Below, one piece after another: positions 57,692 through 64,000 of a stretch of 64,000 nt of DNA. The notes beneath the pieces were generated by a model. It worked only from the letters and a program-made list of their open reading frames with translations. It was not told the origin of the DNA and did no database searches. How positions within the stretch are numbered: position 1 is the first letter of the stretch; every line of letters starts with the position of its first letter. The translations under genes and the position numbers were made by a program. This DNA is from Arthrobacter sp. PM3 (GTDB taxonomy: Bacteria; Actinomycetota; Actinomycetes; Actinomycetales; Micrococcaceae). Location: assembly GCF_003352915.1 (NCBI RefSeq), contig NZ_CP022314.1, positions 1,205,295 to 1,269,294 on the forward strand. The letters are read 5' to 3'.

Positions 57692-58212
57692 GCTGCGCCC
57701 GGTTTTTTGCCTTTGGCCCGAGCCTGGACAAGGTTGGCGTACGGCAGCCGGCCATACTCATCCACAAATGCGGCGTGGTACGCGGCCTCGGCCCCGTTGA
57801 GCTGGTCGACGGGAAGCTCTTTCCACGCGATGATCAGCGTCCGGGCCGCCGCGAGCTGCCAGATGAGCCGGCCATCCCAGTGACCGGGCGGTTTGCCCTT
57901 GCCGAAGTCAACGAACTCCTGGATCTGCCGCCGCAGCCCGCGGTTGCCTTTGCTCCCGGGGCCGGCTTTTCCCACGTAAAGAACGTCGGCACCGTCGACC
58001 CATTCGGCGTCGAGCGCTTCCACCCGGAGTGTGGGGTCCTTCTTCTTGAAGACACCGGCCGTGCTCCTGGCCAGAAACTGCGGTCCGAAGCCCTCGGGCC
58101 GCAGCACCGCGAAGATCCCGGGTTTCTGCGGGATCCGATTGATGTCCAGGTCCCCGAGCACCCGGAAACCCGTGAATCCGTCGTCTTTCAGGGACTGTTT
58201 GCTGATTGGCAT
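57688..58212 (-). CDS. Hypothetical protein with GIY-YIG-nuclease-like segment
   Basis: 174 residues. Residues 75-115 read VLYVGKAGPGSKGNRGLRRQIQEF, then GHWDGRLIWQL, which resembles the GIY-YIG core (IYYIGKA-type strand followed by an Arg helix). The second Tyr/Gly of the signature is degenerate, so nuclease activity is uncertain. It could be a DUF-family binding protein. It is followed by the amidohydrolase in convergent orientation. Confidence 0.6.
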   Translation of the reverse strand: MPISKQSLKDDGFTGFRVLGDLDINRIPQKPGIFAVLRPEGFGPQFLARSTAGVFKKKDPTLRVEALDAEWVDGADVLYVGKAGPGSKGNRGLRRQIQEFVDFGKGKPPGHWDGRLIWQLAAARTLIIAWKELPVDQLNGAEAAYHAAFVDEYGRLPYANLVQARAKGKKPGAA

Positions 58213-58516
58213 GGGTTCCTTTGGGTCAGGGCAGTAAACGCCCTTGAAGCTTAGGTCCGGATCCAGGCCCGGGTGAAAGTGCCCAGGCCGGTCTGATCGT
58301 AGAACTCGAGCCTGACGCTCGCCGCCGCGGCGCTGCCGGCGTCCTGGACCATGTGCTCATCGTGAATGGTCCCCTCGGGTCGATGGACAGCCCCCGGCCC
58401 GCCACCGCCGAGACACGGGGCTGACAGGTTCTCCATGATGGACCCGCGCCGGAATTTGAGACAGTAGCGATCGGAGAAGGCACGTTAATGTCAGTGCCTC
58501 GATGGAGACTTGATTC
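58213..58516. other. Intergenic region with one possible small minus-strand gene (58251-58436)
   Basis: 304 bases upstream of the HNH gene. A minus frame of 61 codons ends TFTRAWIRT and includes VRLEFYDQTGLG, which looks compositionally like protein. It has no ribosome-binding site, and it might be a fragment of a larger gene. The HNH gene has a GGAG nine bases before its start at 58517. Confidence 0.3.
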
Positions 58517-60079
58517 ATGGACGGCAGGCAGGGGCCCGGAAGGGCCCTGGGAGCGGTTGGCGGGGTGGCTGCGGAGATCATCCGCAGCGTGGCTGACGCA
58601 CGGCCCGCGCCGGTCGGCCCGGGGAATCTGGCCGGCACGGACAGCGCCAGGCTGATTGACCGGATCCGCGAATTGGAGGACTGGAAATCGGCCGCGGCCG
58701 CCGAACAGGCCCGGCTCGCCATCGAGTTCGCCGTCCTGCAGCGCAGGGAGCAGGCCGCCGCCGGGGTCCCCACACAGAAACTCGGGGCCGGGATCGGCGC
58801 GCAGATCGCCCTGGCCCGGCGCGAATCCCCCGCCAAAGGCGGCCGGCTCCTGGGCCTGGCCCAAGCCCTCGTGACCGAAATGCCGCACACCCTCACGGCC
58901 CTGGAAACCGGGACACTGAACGAATGGCGCGCCACCCTCCTGGTCCGCGAAACCGCCTGTCTGACCGCCGCCGACCGCACCGCCGTCGACGCCGAGCTCG
59001 CCCCGGACACCGGGACCCTGGCCGGACTCGGCGACCGGGCCATCACCGCCGCTGCCCGCGCCGCCGCCTACCGGCGCGACCCGGTCTCCGTCACCGACCG
59101 GGCCGGACACGCCGCCACCGAACGCCACGTCAGCCTCCGCCCGGCCCCGGACACCATGGCCTACCTGACCGCGCTGCTGCCGGTCGCCGAGGCCGTGGCC
59201 GTCTACCACGCCCTGACCCGGCACGCCGACACCGCCCGTGCCGCCGGTGACCCCCGCACCCGCGCCCAGGTCATGGCCGACACCCTCGTCGAACGCACCA
59301 CCGGCACCCCCGGCGGGATCGCCGGCATCGAGATCCAGCTCGTCATGACCGACCGCACCCTCTTCCAGGCCGACTCCGAACCGGCCCGCGTGCCCGGCTA
59401 CGGCACCATCCCCGCCCACACCGCCCGACACGTCATCCACCCGCCACCCAACACCAGCGGGCCCGGCGGCGACAGACCCTCGGCTGACCCGTCCCGCGGC
59501 CCCGAACCCGATACCGTACCCGAACCCCCTGATACCGGAACCGAGGCCGGGGCTGAGGACACCGCCTACACCGTCTGGCTCCGCCGGCTCTACACCCACC
59601 CCGGCACCGGAGAACTGACCGGCATGGACTCCCGCGCACGGATCTTCCCGCCAGGGCTCCGGCGCTTCATCCAGGCCCGGGACGACACGTGCCGCACGCC
59701 CTACTGCGACGCACCCATCCGGCACCTGGACCACATCGTCCCACACCACGGAGGCGGGCCCACGACCGCCACCAACGGCGCCGGACTTTGCGAAGCCTGC
59801 AACCACACCAAAGAAGCCCCCGGCTGGACCGCCCAACCAATCGCCGCAAACTCCGGCCCAGGAAAGCGACACACCTTCCAGCTCACCACCCCCACCGGCC
59901 ACACCTACCACTCCACCGCACCACCCCTCCCGGGGACGAGGATGGGGACGGGGACGGAGGCGGGGCCGGGACATCCCGCGGCGTCCGGGTATCCCGCGAC
60001 GGCAGGGCAGCGGCACGAACTCCGGCACCTCGCCAAGCTGCAGAAACGCGGCAGAACCAGGGATGCGAAGGCAGCGTAA
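58517..60079 (+). CDS. DUF222 and HNH endonuclease-domain protein (13E12-type)
   Basis: 520 residues. The long alpha-helical DUF222 (about 35-300) contains [22 protein letters not shown] Pro/Asp-rich linker follows, and the HNH domain (about 385-440) has zinc cysteines C-x4-C in CRTPYC and the catalytic His in [15 protein letters not shown] with a later CEACNHTKE. Such proteins are numerous in actinobacteria and occur in many copies; their role is unknown. They often behave as stable domestic families rather than active mobile elements. Confidence 0.9.
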   Translation: MDGRQGPGRALGAVGGVAAEIIRSVADARPAPVGPGNLAGTDSARLIDRIRELEDWKSAAAAEQARLAIEFAVLQRREQAAAGVPTQKLGAGIGAQIALARRESPAKGGRLLGLAQALVTEMPHTLTALETGTLNEWRATLLVRETACLTAADRTAVDAELAPDTGTLAGLGDRAITAAARAAAYRRDPVSVTDRAGHAATERHVSLRPAPDTMAYLTALLPVAEAVAVYHALTRHADTARAAGDPRTRAQVMADTLVERTTGTPGGIAGIEIQLVMTDRTLFQADSEPARVPGYGTIPAHTARHVIHPPPNTSGPGGDRPSADPSRGPEPDTVPEPPDTGTEAGAEDTAYTVWLRRLYTHPGTGELTGMDSRARIFPPGLRRFIQARDDTCRTPYCDAPIRHLDHIVPHHGGGPTTATNGAGLCEACNHTKEAPGWTAQPIAANSGPGKRHTFQLTTPTGHTYHSTAPPLPGTRMGTGTEAGPGHPAASGYPATAGQRHELRHLAKLQKRGRTRDAKAA

Positions 60080-60418
60080 TAAAGCGCGGCAGCGGCGTCC
60101 AAAATTCGCGGTCGTTCCGGCAATTTTTGCAGGACTGCTCGCCTGCACGACGAACTCGCCAGACGGCGACCCGCGGTTAACGAAAGACCTGCAGGTACCT
60201 TCGCGATCTCGCTATGAGACGGTTCGGACACTTTCATGTCCAGTACGACCCGGCTTAATCAAGTGGTTACCTGCAGGCGCTTTAAGCCTACGCCCGTCCC
60301 CTCACTGTGGCCAGAGGAAGGAAGCCTCTGGCCTACGCCACAAAAACACGCTCTCCCCCGGAAGCGTAGAGTGGAACCAGACGCCTGATTCTGGACGCCA
60401 AGTGCTGAGGGAGAAATC
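60080..60418. other. Intergenic region after the HNH gene, contains one hairpin
   Basis: 339 bases without a supported gene. A 9-base-pair perfect hairpin at 60309-60333 (GGCCAGAGG / CCTCTGGCC) may be a terminator or a structured 5' region of the next gene. The downstream gene has GAGGGAG before its start. Confidence 0.5.
60309..60333. terminator. Possible hairpin (9-base-pair stem, 7-base loop)
   Basis: GGCCAGAGG at 60309-60317 pairs with CCTCTGGCC at 60325-60333. No T tract follows, so the direction of action is unknown. Confidence 0.4.
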
Positions 60419-61036
60419 GTGACGATTGACTGGGACGAAAAAAAGGCCATGCTGCAGGAGCCGAACATCGCCGCCGTGACGCAGCTGTGCGACGAACTGA
60501 TGGAAAAGAAGCCCGGATCCGTGGTCCCCTACATCGACCCCGTCCATGACGAGGACGAGTGCCGGATCGTCAGTCTGCATATCAGCCCCGGCAAAGGCAC
60601 GGAATCAGGCTTTGTCTCGCATTTCAACGACGACGAGGCCGCCCGCCGCGCCACGTCCATCTACGAGGCCGCAGAGCTGGATCCCCGGTACGTGATGCCG
60701 TGGAACGCCTACCCGTGGGTCCGCGACCCCGACGCTTCGTCCGCCCTGAACGTCCAGGAGAAGACGGACGGGCTGCGGCCCTTCCGCCAGTTCCTGAAGA
60801 TTAACAAGCGCGTATCGGCCGTCATTGCCCACGGCGCCGACGCCCATTCCTTCCTGACGCTTTTCGAGAAGACCTACCACTCCTCGCTGAAGAACCACGG
60901 CGTCAAGATTTACAAAGCTACCGCGCTCGGCGGCCGCGCCTTCGCCGTGTCCCCTGCCAAGCAGGAAGAGCTGCTGGCCAAGAACGTGGAGGTCTACAAA
61001 GACGCCATGCAGCGGGCCGGCATCCAGCACCTCTGA
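60419..61036 (+). CDS. Uracil-DNA-glycosylase-fold-like protein (hypothetical)
   Basis: 205 residues from a GTG with GAGGGAG upstream. The segment YVMPWNAYPWVRDPDA near 90-105 matches the NAYPW-type active-site loop of uracil-DNA glycosylase superfamily members. Later NKRVSAVIAHGADAHSF near 130 resembles the second catalytic loop region. Identity to a named family is not certain; the resemblance is local. Confidence 0.55.
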   Translation: MTIDWDEKKAMLQEPNIAAVTQLCDELMEKKPGSVVPYIDPVHDEDECRIVSLHISPGKGTESGFVSHFNDDEAARRATSIYEAAELDPRYVMPWNAYPWVRDPDASSALNVQEKTDGLRPFRQFLKINKRVSAVIAHGADAHSFLTLFEKTYHSSLKNHGVKIYKATALGGRAFAVSPAKQEELLAKNVEVYKDAMQRAGIQHL

Positions 61037-61046
61037 GGCCGGGGCC

Positions 61047-62288
61047 TCACCCTTCCATCAGCCTGCGCCGGTGTTTGAGTTCCTTGAGCCAATCCCGGGT
61101 GACGGGCATCGAGAAGGGCGAGGCGCCGTCGTCGGTCACGGAACTAAACGCCGCCCCCGCTTGGAGGTCCGCCAGCAGCGGCCCTGAGGTTTTCAGCGCC
61201 AATTCCAGCACCTGGACGGCGGCCCGCTCCGCCAGCCCCAGGCCAACGGCCCAGCCGAGGAAGTGCTTCCGGGAGATTCCCGTGCGCTTGCCGTCCAGGG
61301 TCAGGGCCAGCGTCTTGTCGCCGTAGACCACTGTGGAGGGGATGTCGTATACCGGCGCGATGGACCATTCACCGCCCGGCTGCTGCACCATGGACACGTT
61401 CTTGGCGTGCAGGTCCCCGTTGCCCGTGAGCCACGCGAACGCCGCCTGCAGGGCCAGATTCCGCAGCGCCGGCAGCGGCGCCGCGCAGTACGCCGCGAGC
61501 GCGTGGCACACCTGACCGTAGCCCACGTTGTACTTGTCCGCCGGATACAGCGCCAGCACCTGCGCCCCGTCCTCGACGGCGAGCCGCCGCACCGCGTTCG
61601 GCGCCGCCGCTTTCGACGCTCCGTGGACCGGCACCCGGTCGAAGCGCTCCACCAGCAGCCCCGGCCGGCCGGCGACGTCGCGGATCAGCTGGACCCGGCT
61701 CAGCGGGATCCGCAGCCTGGCCGCGTAGCGGAACATGACGTATTCGTTCTCGACGACGTGCGGGAACTCGGGCGCGTTGAGCTTGAGGATGTAGCGCCGG
61801 CCCGCGCGGGCCACCGGCATGGAGATCATGCCGGCGGACAGCTTATCCTGCACGCCGGCCAGCGCCACCGGGTCGATCAGGCCGGAGTCGCCCAGCAGGG
61901 CATCGAAATCCACCGGCGTTCCGGGCTCGAGTTCGACGGCGTGCTCGTCCGGGTCGAGCTTCTCGCCGTGGCCCACAATCTGCACGTCGCCCACCGGGTT
62001 GGCCCCGGCCGCGATGAGGAGCGAGAGGTCGTCGTCCACACTGGTCTTAACGGACCGGCGCAGGGCATTCAGCCGCCGCCCCTCCGGCAGGAGCCCGGTG
62101 AAATACGGCGGGGCGGCCCCCGCCCCGGCCAGCACCGGGTCCGCCGTCAGCGGCAGGGAACTCGCGACGGCGGGTCCCCCGGACGCCAGGTACGCCGGCA
62201 GGTAGCTGAACCGGGTGCCGCCGTCGTGTCTCTCCAGCCGGGCCGCCAGCACCCCGGCCTTGTAGACGTCGGCGATGCGGTGCCTCAC
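61047..62288 (-). CDS. hipA: HipA-type serine/threonine kinase toxin
   Basis: 413 residues. N-terminal HipA domain with FTGLLPEGRRLNALRRSVKTS near 63-85. Kinase core: VQDKLSAGMIS (P-loop-like, near 147), RYILKLN (the ATP-binding Lys), the catalytic loop FAWLTGNGDLHAKNVSM near 293-308 and PVYDIPST (the metal site, DFG-equivalent) near 318. HipA kinases slow growth by phosphorylating tRNA synthetases. It overlaps hipB by four bases; the antitoxin gene precedes the toxin gene as usual. Confidence 0.93.
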   Translation of the reverse strand: MRHRIADVYKAGVLAARLERHDGGTRFSYLPAYLASGGPAVASSLPLTADPVLAGAGAAPPYFTGLLPEGRRLNALRRSVKTSVDDDLSLLIAAGANPVGDVQIVGHGEKLDPDEHAVELEPGTPVDFDALLGDSGLIDPVALAGVQDKLSAGMISMPVARAGRRYILKLNAPEFPHVVENEYVMFRYAARLRIPLSRVQLIRDVAGRPGLLVERFDRVPVHGASKAAAPNAVRRLAVEDGAQVLALYPADKYNVGYGQVCHALAAYCAAPLPALRNLALQAAFAWLTGNGDLHAKNVSMVQQPGGEWSIAPVYDIPSTVVYGDKTLALTLDGKRTGISRKHFLGWAVGLGLAERAAVQVLELALKTSGPLLADLQAGAAFSSVTDDGASPFSMPVTRDWLKELKHRRRLMEG

Positions 62289-62590
62289 GGCCGCGCCGCC
62301 GGAGCGCCACCCGGCTCACCGGGTGCAGCCCGGCCGGCGAGGGCCCGGGCGGCCGCGCTGGTCCGTGTCTGCACCAGCAGCTCCAACCCCAGAGTGTCCA
62401 GGAGCGCGAGCAGCGAGTCCAGCTGCACGGTGCGTTTGCCCTGCTCGACGAACCGGACGAAGCGCTCGGAGACCCCGGCCAGTTCGGCCAGGTCACGCTG
62501 ACTCAGCCGGAGGACGGAACGCCGGCCCCGGACCTCGGCGGCGAGCCTGTCCGGAAACCCGCCCGCCGTCGCCGTCTCTTCGCTGGTCAC
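62285..62590 (-). CDS. hipB: HipB-type XRE antitoxin/regulator
   Basis: 101 residues from a GTG. The helix-turn-helix SQRDLAELAGVSERFVRFVEQGKRTV is at about 30-55. The C-terminal Ala/Gly/Pro-rich tail may be disordered. HipB represses the hipBA promoter and neutralises HipA. Two similar operator-like palindromes lie 40-120 bases upstream. Confidence 0.9.
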   Translation of the reverse strand: MTSEETATAGGFPDRLAAEVRGRRSVLRLSQRDLAELAGVSERFVRFVEQGKRTVQLDSLLALLDTLGLELLVQTRTSAAARALAGRAAPGEPGGAPAARP

Positions 62591-62628
62591 CCGGCACCTC
62601 CACAGTCATAGCTACGGGCATTGCCATA

Positions 62629-62642
62629 GGCACGATCGTGCC
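62629..62642. promoter_or_regulatory. HipB operator candidate H1
   Basis: GGCACGATCGTGCC, a perfect 14-base palindrome 39 bases before the hipB start. Confidence 0.65.
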
Positions 62643-62698
62643 GCTTTGCCGCATACTCCAGTGTAATTCGGGCAGTCGCCGTCGTACAGACCAATATC

Positions 62699-62712
62699 GG
62701 CACGTTCGTACC
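62699..62712. promoter_or_regulatory. HipB operator candidate H2
   Basis: GGCACGTTCGTACC, 12/14 identical to H1 and 70 bases further upstream. The pair is consistent with cooperative HipB binding and DNA bending. Confidence 0.6.
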
Positions 62713-62843
62713 GTTGGCGCGCGAGACGCTCCGCCCGTAGGGTCCTACGGCCCTGCCCCGCGTGCAGGCGCGACGAGATGCTGGACAGGGGCCGGCCGGT
62801 CCGGGCCCGACAACTAGGCCGACCACCGGCCGGAAAGGGCATC

Positions 62844-63800
62844 ATGTCCCGACACAGCGGTTCGAAACTGGCGGTGGTCGGCGCAGGCAGCGTCGGCACC
62901 TCCCTCGCCTACGCGGCCCTGATCCGCGGCTCGGCCAGCCACGTCGCACTCTTCGACGTCAATGCTGCCAAGGCGGAGGCCGAGGTGCTGGACCTCGCCC
63001 ACGGCACCCAGTTTGCCGCCGCGGCCGCCACCGTCACCGGAGGCGGCGACATTGCCGCGACGGAGGGCGCCGACGTCGTAGTCATCACTGCCGGGGCCAA
63101 ACAGGCCCCGGGCCAGACGCGCCTGGACCTGGCGGGCACCAACGTACGCATCCTCGAGGCGCTCATGCCGGAACTGCTGGCACATGCCCCGGAAGCGGTC
63201 TATGTGCTGGTCACCAACCCCTGCGACGTCCTGACGGTCGCGGCCCAGAAAATCTCGGGACTGCCGCCGTCACGGATTTTTTCCTCCGGCACAGTACTGG
63301 ACACGTCCCGGCTCCGCTGGCTGCTGGCACGGCAGGCCGGCGTGTCGGTGGCCAGCGTCCACGCCAGCATGGTGGGCGAACACGGCGACACGGAGTTCCC
63401 TGTATGGTCCGGCGCGACGATCGGCCCGGTGCCGATCCGGAACTGGACCGCCGATGGCGGCAAGGTCTTCACCCCTGAAATCCTGGCCGAGACCGCGCTC
63501 GAGGTAACCCAGGCAGCCTACAAAGTGATCGCGGGCAAGGGCGCCACCAACTACGCCATCGGGCTGTCCGGGGCCCGCATTGTCGAGGCCCTGCTGCGCG
63601 CCGAAAATGCCGTCCTCCCGGTGTCCACCCTGCTGGACGGCCAGCACGGCATCTCCGGCGTGGCGCTCTCGCTGCCCAGCGTCGTGGGGCGCGGCGGCGT
63701 TCTGAAGGTTCTGGACACACCCATGGACGACGGCGAACTCGCCTCCCTGCACCACTCGGCGGAAACGCTGCAGCAGAGCCTGTCGACGCTCGGGATCTGA
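62844..63800 (+). CDS. ldh: L-lactate dehydrogenase
   Basis: 318 residues; start at the ATG after GGAAAGGG. NAD motif [16 protein letters not shown] near 10-25, specificity loop [18 protein letters not shown] near 80-97 with Gln (not Arg) pointing to lactate rather than malate, and catalytic His in [17 protein letters not shown] near 175. It interconverts pyruvate and L-lactate in the cytosol. Upstream it is divergent from hipBA. Confidence 0.93.
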   Translation: MSRHSGSKLAVVGAGSVGTSLAYAALIRGSASHVALFDVNAAKAEAEVLDLAHGTQFAAAAATVTGGGDIAATEGADVVVITAGAKQAPGQTRLDLAGTNVRILEALMPELLAHAPEAVYVLVTNPCDVLTVAAQKISGLPPSRIFSSGTVLDTSRLRWLLARQAGVSVASVHASMVGEHGDTEFPVWSGATIGPVPIRNWTADGGKVFTPEILAETALEVTQAAYKVIAGKGATNYAIGLSGARIVEALLRAENAVLPVSTLLDGQHGISGVALSLPSVVGRGGVLKVLDTPMDDGELASLHHSAETLQQSLSTLGI

Positions 63801-63836
63801 GCGGGCGGTACCGCGCACGGCCCCGCACGCTCGCCA

Positions 63837-64000
63837 TCAGCCGATGCGCGGCACCACCGTGACGGAGCCAAGGTGGGGCAGAGCGGCCTTGGCTCCCTGC
63901 TTCAGCCCCGACGTGATCCGGGCGAGGTCGGCCATACCGTCGTCCGGCCCAACCGGAACCGAGATTTCGGCGTGCAGCCGGTGGCCGGACCAGCGCAGCC
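63837..64000 (-). CDS. Probable cation diffusion facilitator, C-terminal end only
   Basis: 54 codons to the stop at 63837; the gene continues beyond the right edge. The translated end, HRLHAEISVPVGPDD, then LARITSGLKQGAKAALPHLGSVTVV, resembles the C-terminal alpha/beta dimerisation domain of cation-efflux transporters. Short, so the call is tentative. Confidence 0.5.
   Translation of the reverse strand, partial: LRWSGHRLHAEISVPVGPDDGMADLARITSGLKQGAKAALPHLGSVTVVPRIG

Noticed and set aside
58517..60079. Mobile element because of the HNH domain
   Set aside because: DUF222-HNH proteins are common stable families in these genomes. No terminal repeats or integrase were seen.
58226..60148. 640-codon antisense open frame opposite the HNH gene
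   Set aside because: Gly/Val-rich shadow of a GC-rich repetitive gene.

Overview
This is a GC-rich (roughly two-thirds G+C) window from an actinobacterium, most likely Micrococcaceae of the Arthrobacter/Pseudarthrobacter type. The support is codon use, frequent GTG starts, an actinobacterial rRNA leader, zinc-free L28/L33/S14 paralogues, a DtxR/IdeR-type iron box and several apparently leaderless promoters. No prophage, insertion sequence, tRNA or CRISPR array was seen. Genes are tightly packed, with many 1-4 base start/stop overlaps.

Left part (1-12.6 kb): the 5' end of a 16S rRNA gene leaves the window on the minus strand behind its promoter and antitermination leader. Next to it is rpmB-rpmG-rpsN. 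A three-gene flavin electron-transfer module follows (ferric-reductase-like membrane flavoprotein, FMN-binding protein, ApbE flavin transferase), then two SGNH hydrolase paralogues around marR and yciI. A minus-strand siderophore-uptake operon comes next (binding lipoprotein, two permeases, ATPase, siderophore-interacting reductase); its first permease carries a frameshift.

Catabolic cluster (12.6-25.2 kb): amine oxidase, amino-acid/polyamine permease and aldehyde dehydrogenase on one side, and CaiB-type CoA-transferase, PucR regulator, omega-aminotransferase, glutaryl-CoA dehydrogenase, second aldehyde dehydrogenase and 3-hydroxyacyl-CoA dehydrogenase on the other. Together they read as a route from cadaverine (or 5-aminovalerate) through glutarate and glutaryl-CoA to crotonyl-CoA, with putrescine to succinate as a possible parallel use. 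Two matching 16-base sites lie in the two control regions.

Middle (25.2-39.9 kb): jetA-jetB-jetC of a type I Wadjet/MksBEF-like SMC system, without an adjacent jetD nuclease. Then come a long acyl-CoA dehydrogenase, unknown membrane proteins, an aldo/keto reductase, an NmrA-like protein, a sulfite-oxidase-family molybdoenzyme and a CtaG-like protein.

Sugar cluster (40-48.1 kb): RpiB-like isomerase, two-domain dihydroxyacetone-type kinase, SDR, TIM-barrel isomerase/epimerase, MHS-family transporter, split transketolase and a GntR/FCD regulator. Repeated CTGTYRACAG operator-like palindromes lie at the divergent promoter and before gntR. The likely substrate is a tetritol, ketotetrose or other short sugar.

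Right part (48.1-64 kb): an SDR that seems to lack its catalytic tyrosine; two strong palindromes in front of an XRE regulator / ImmA-IrrE metalloprotease / seven-helix DUF6545 membrane protein / MpaB-type oxygenase cassette, which is the best candidate here for an undescribed system; a DUF4389 protein; a STAS-like/alcohol dehydrogenase/flavodoxin operon; an amidohydrolase; a DUF222-HNH protein; hipBA with two operator-like sites; L-lactate dehydrogenase; and the end of a probable cation-efflux gene.
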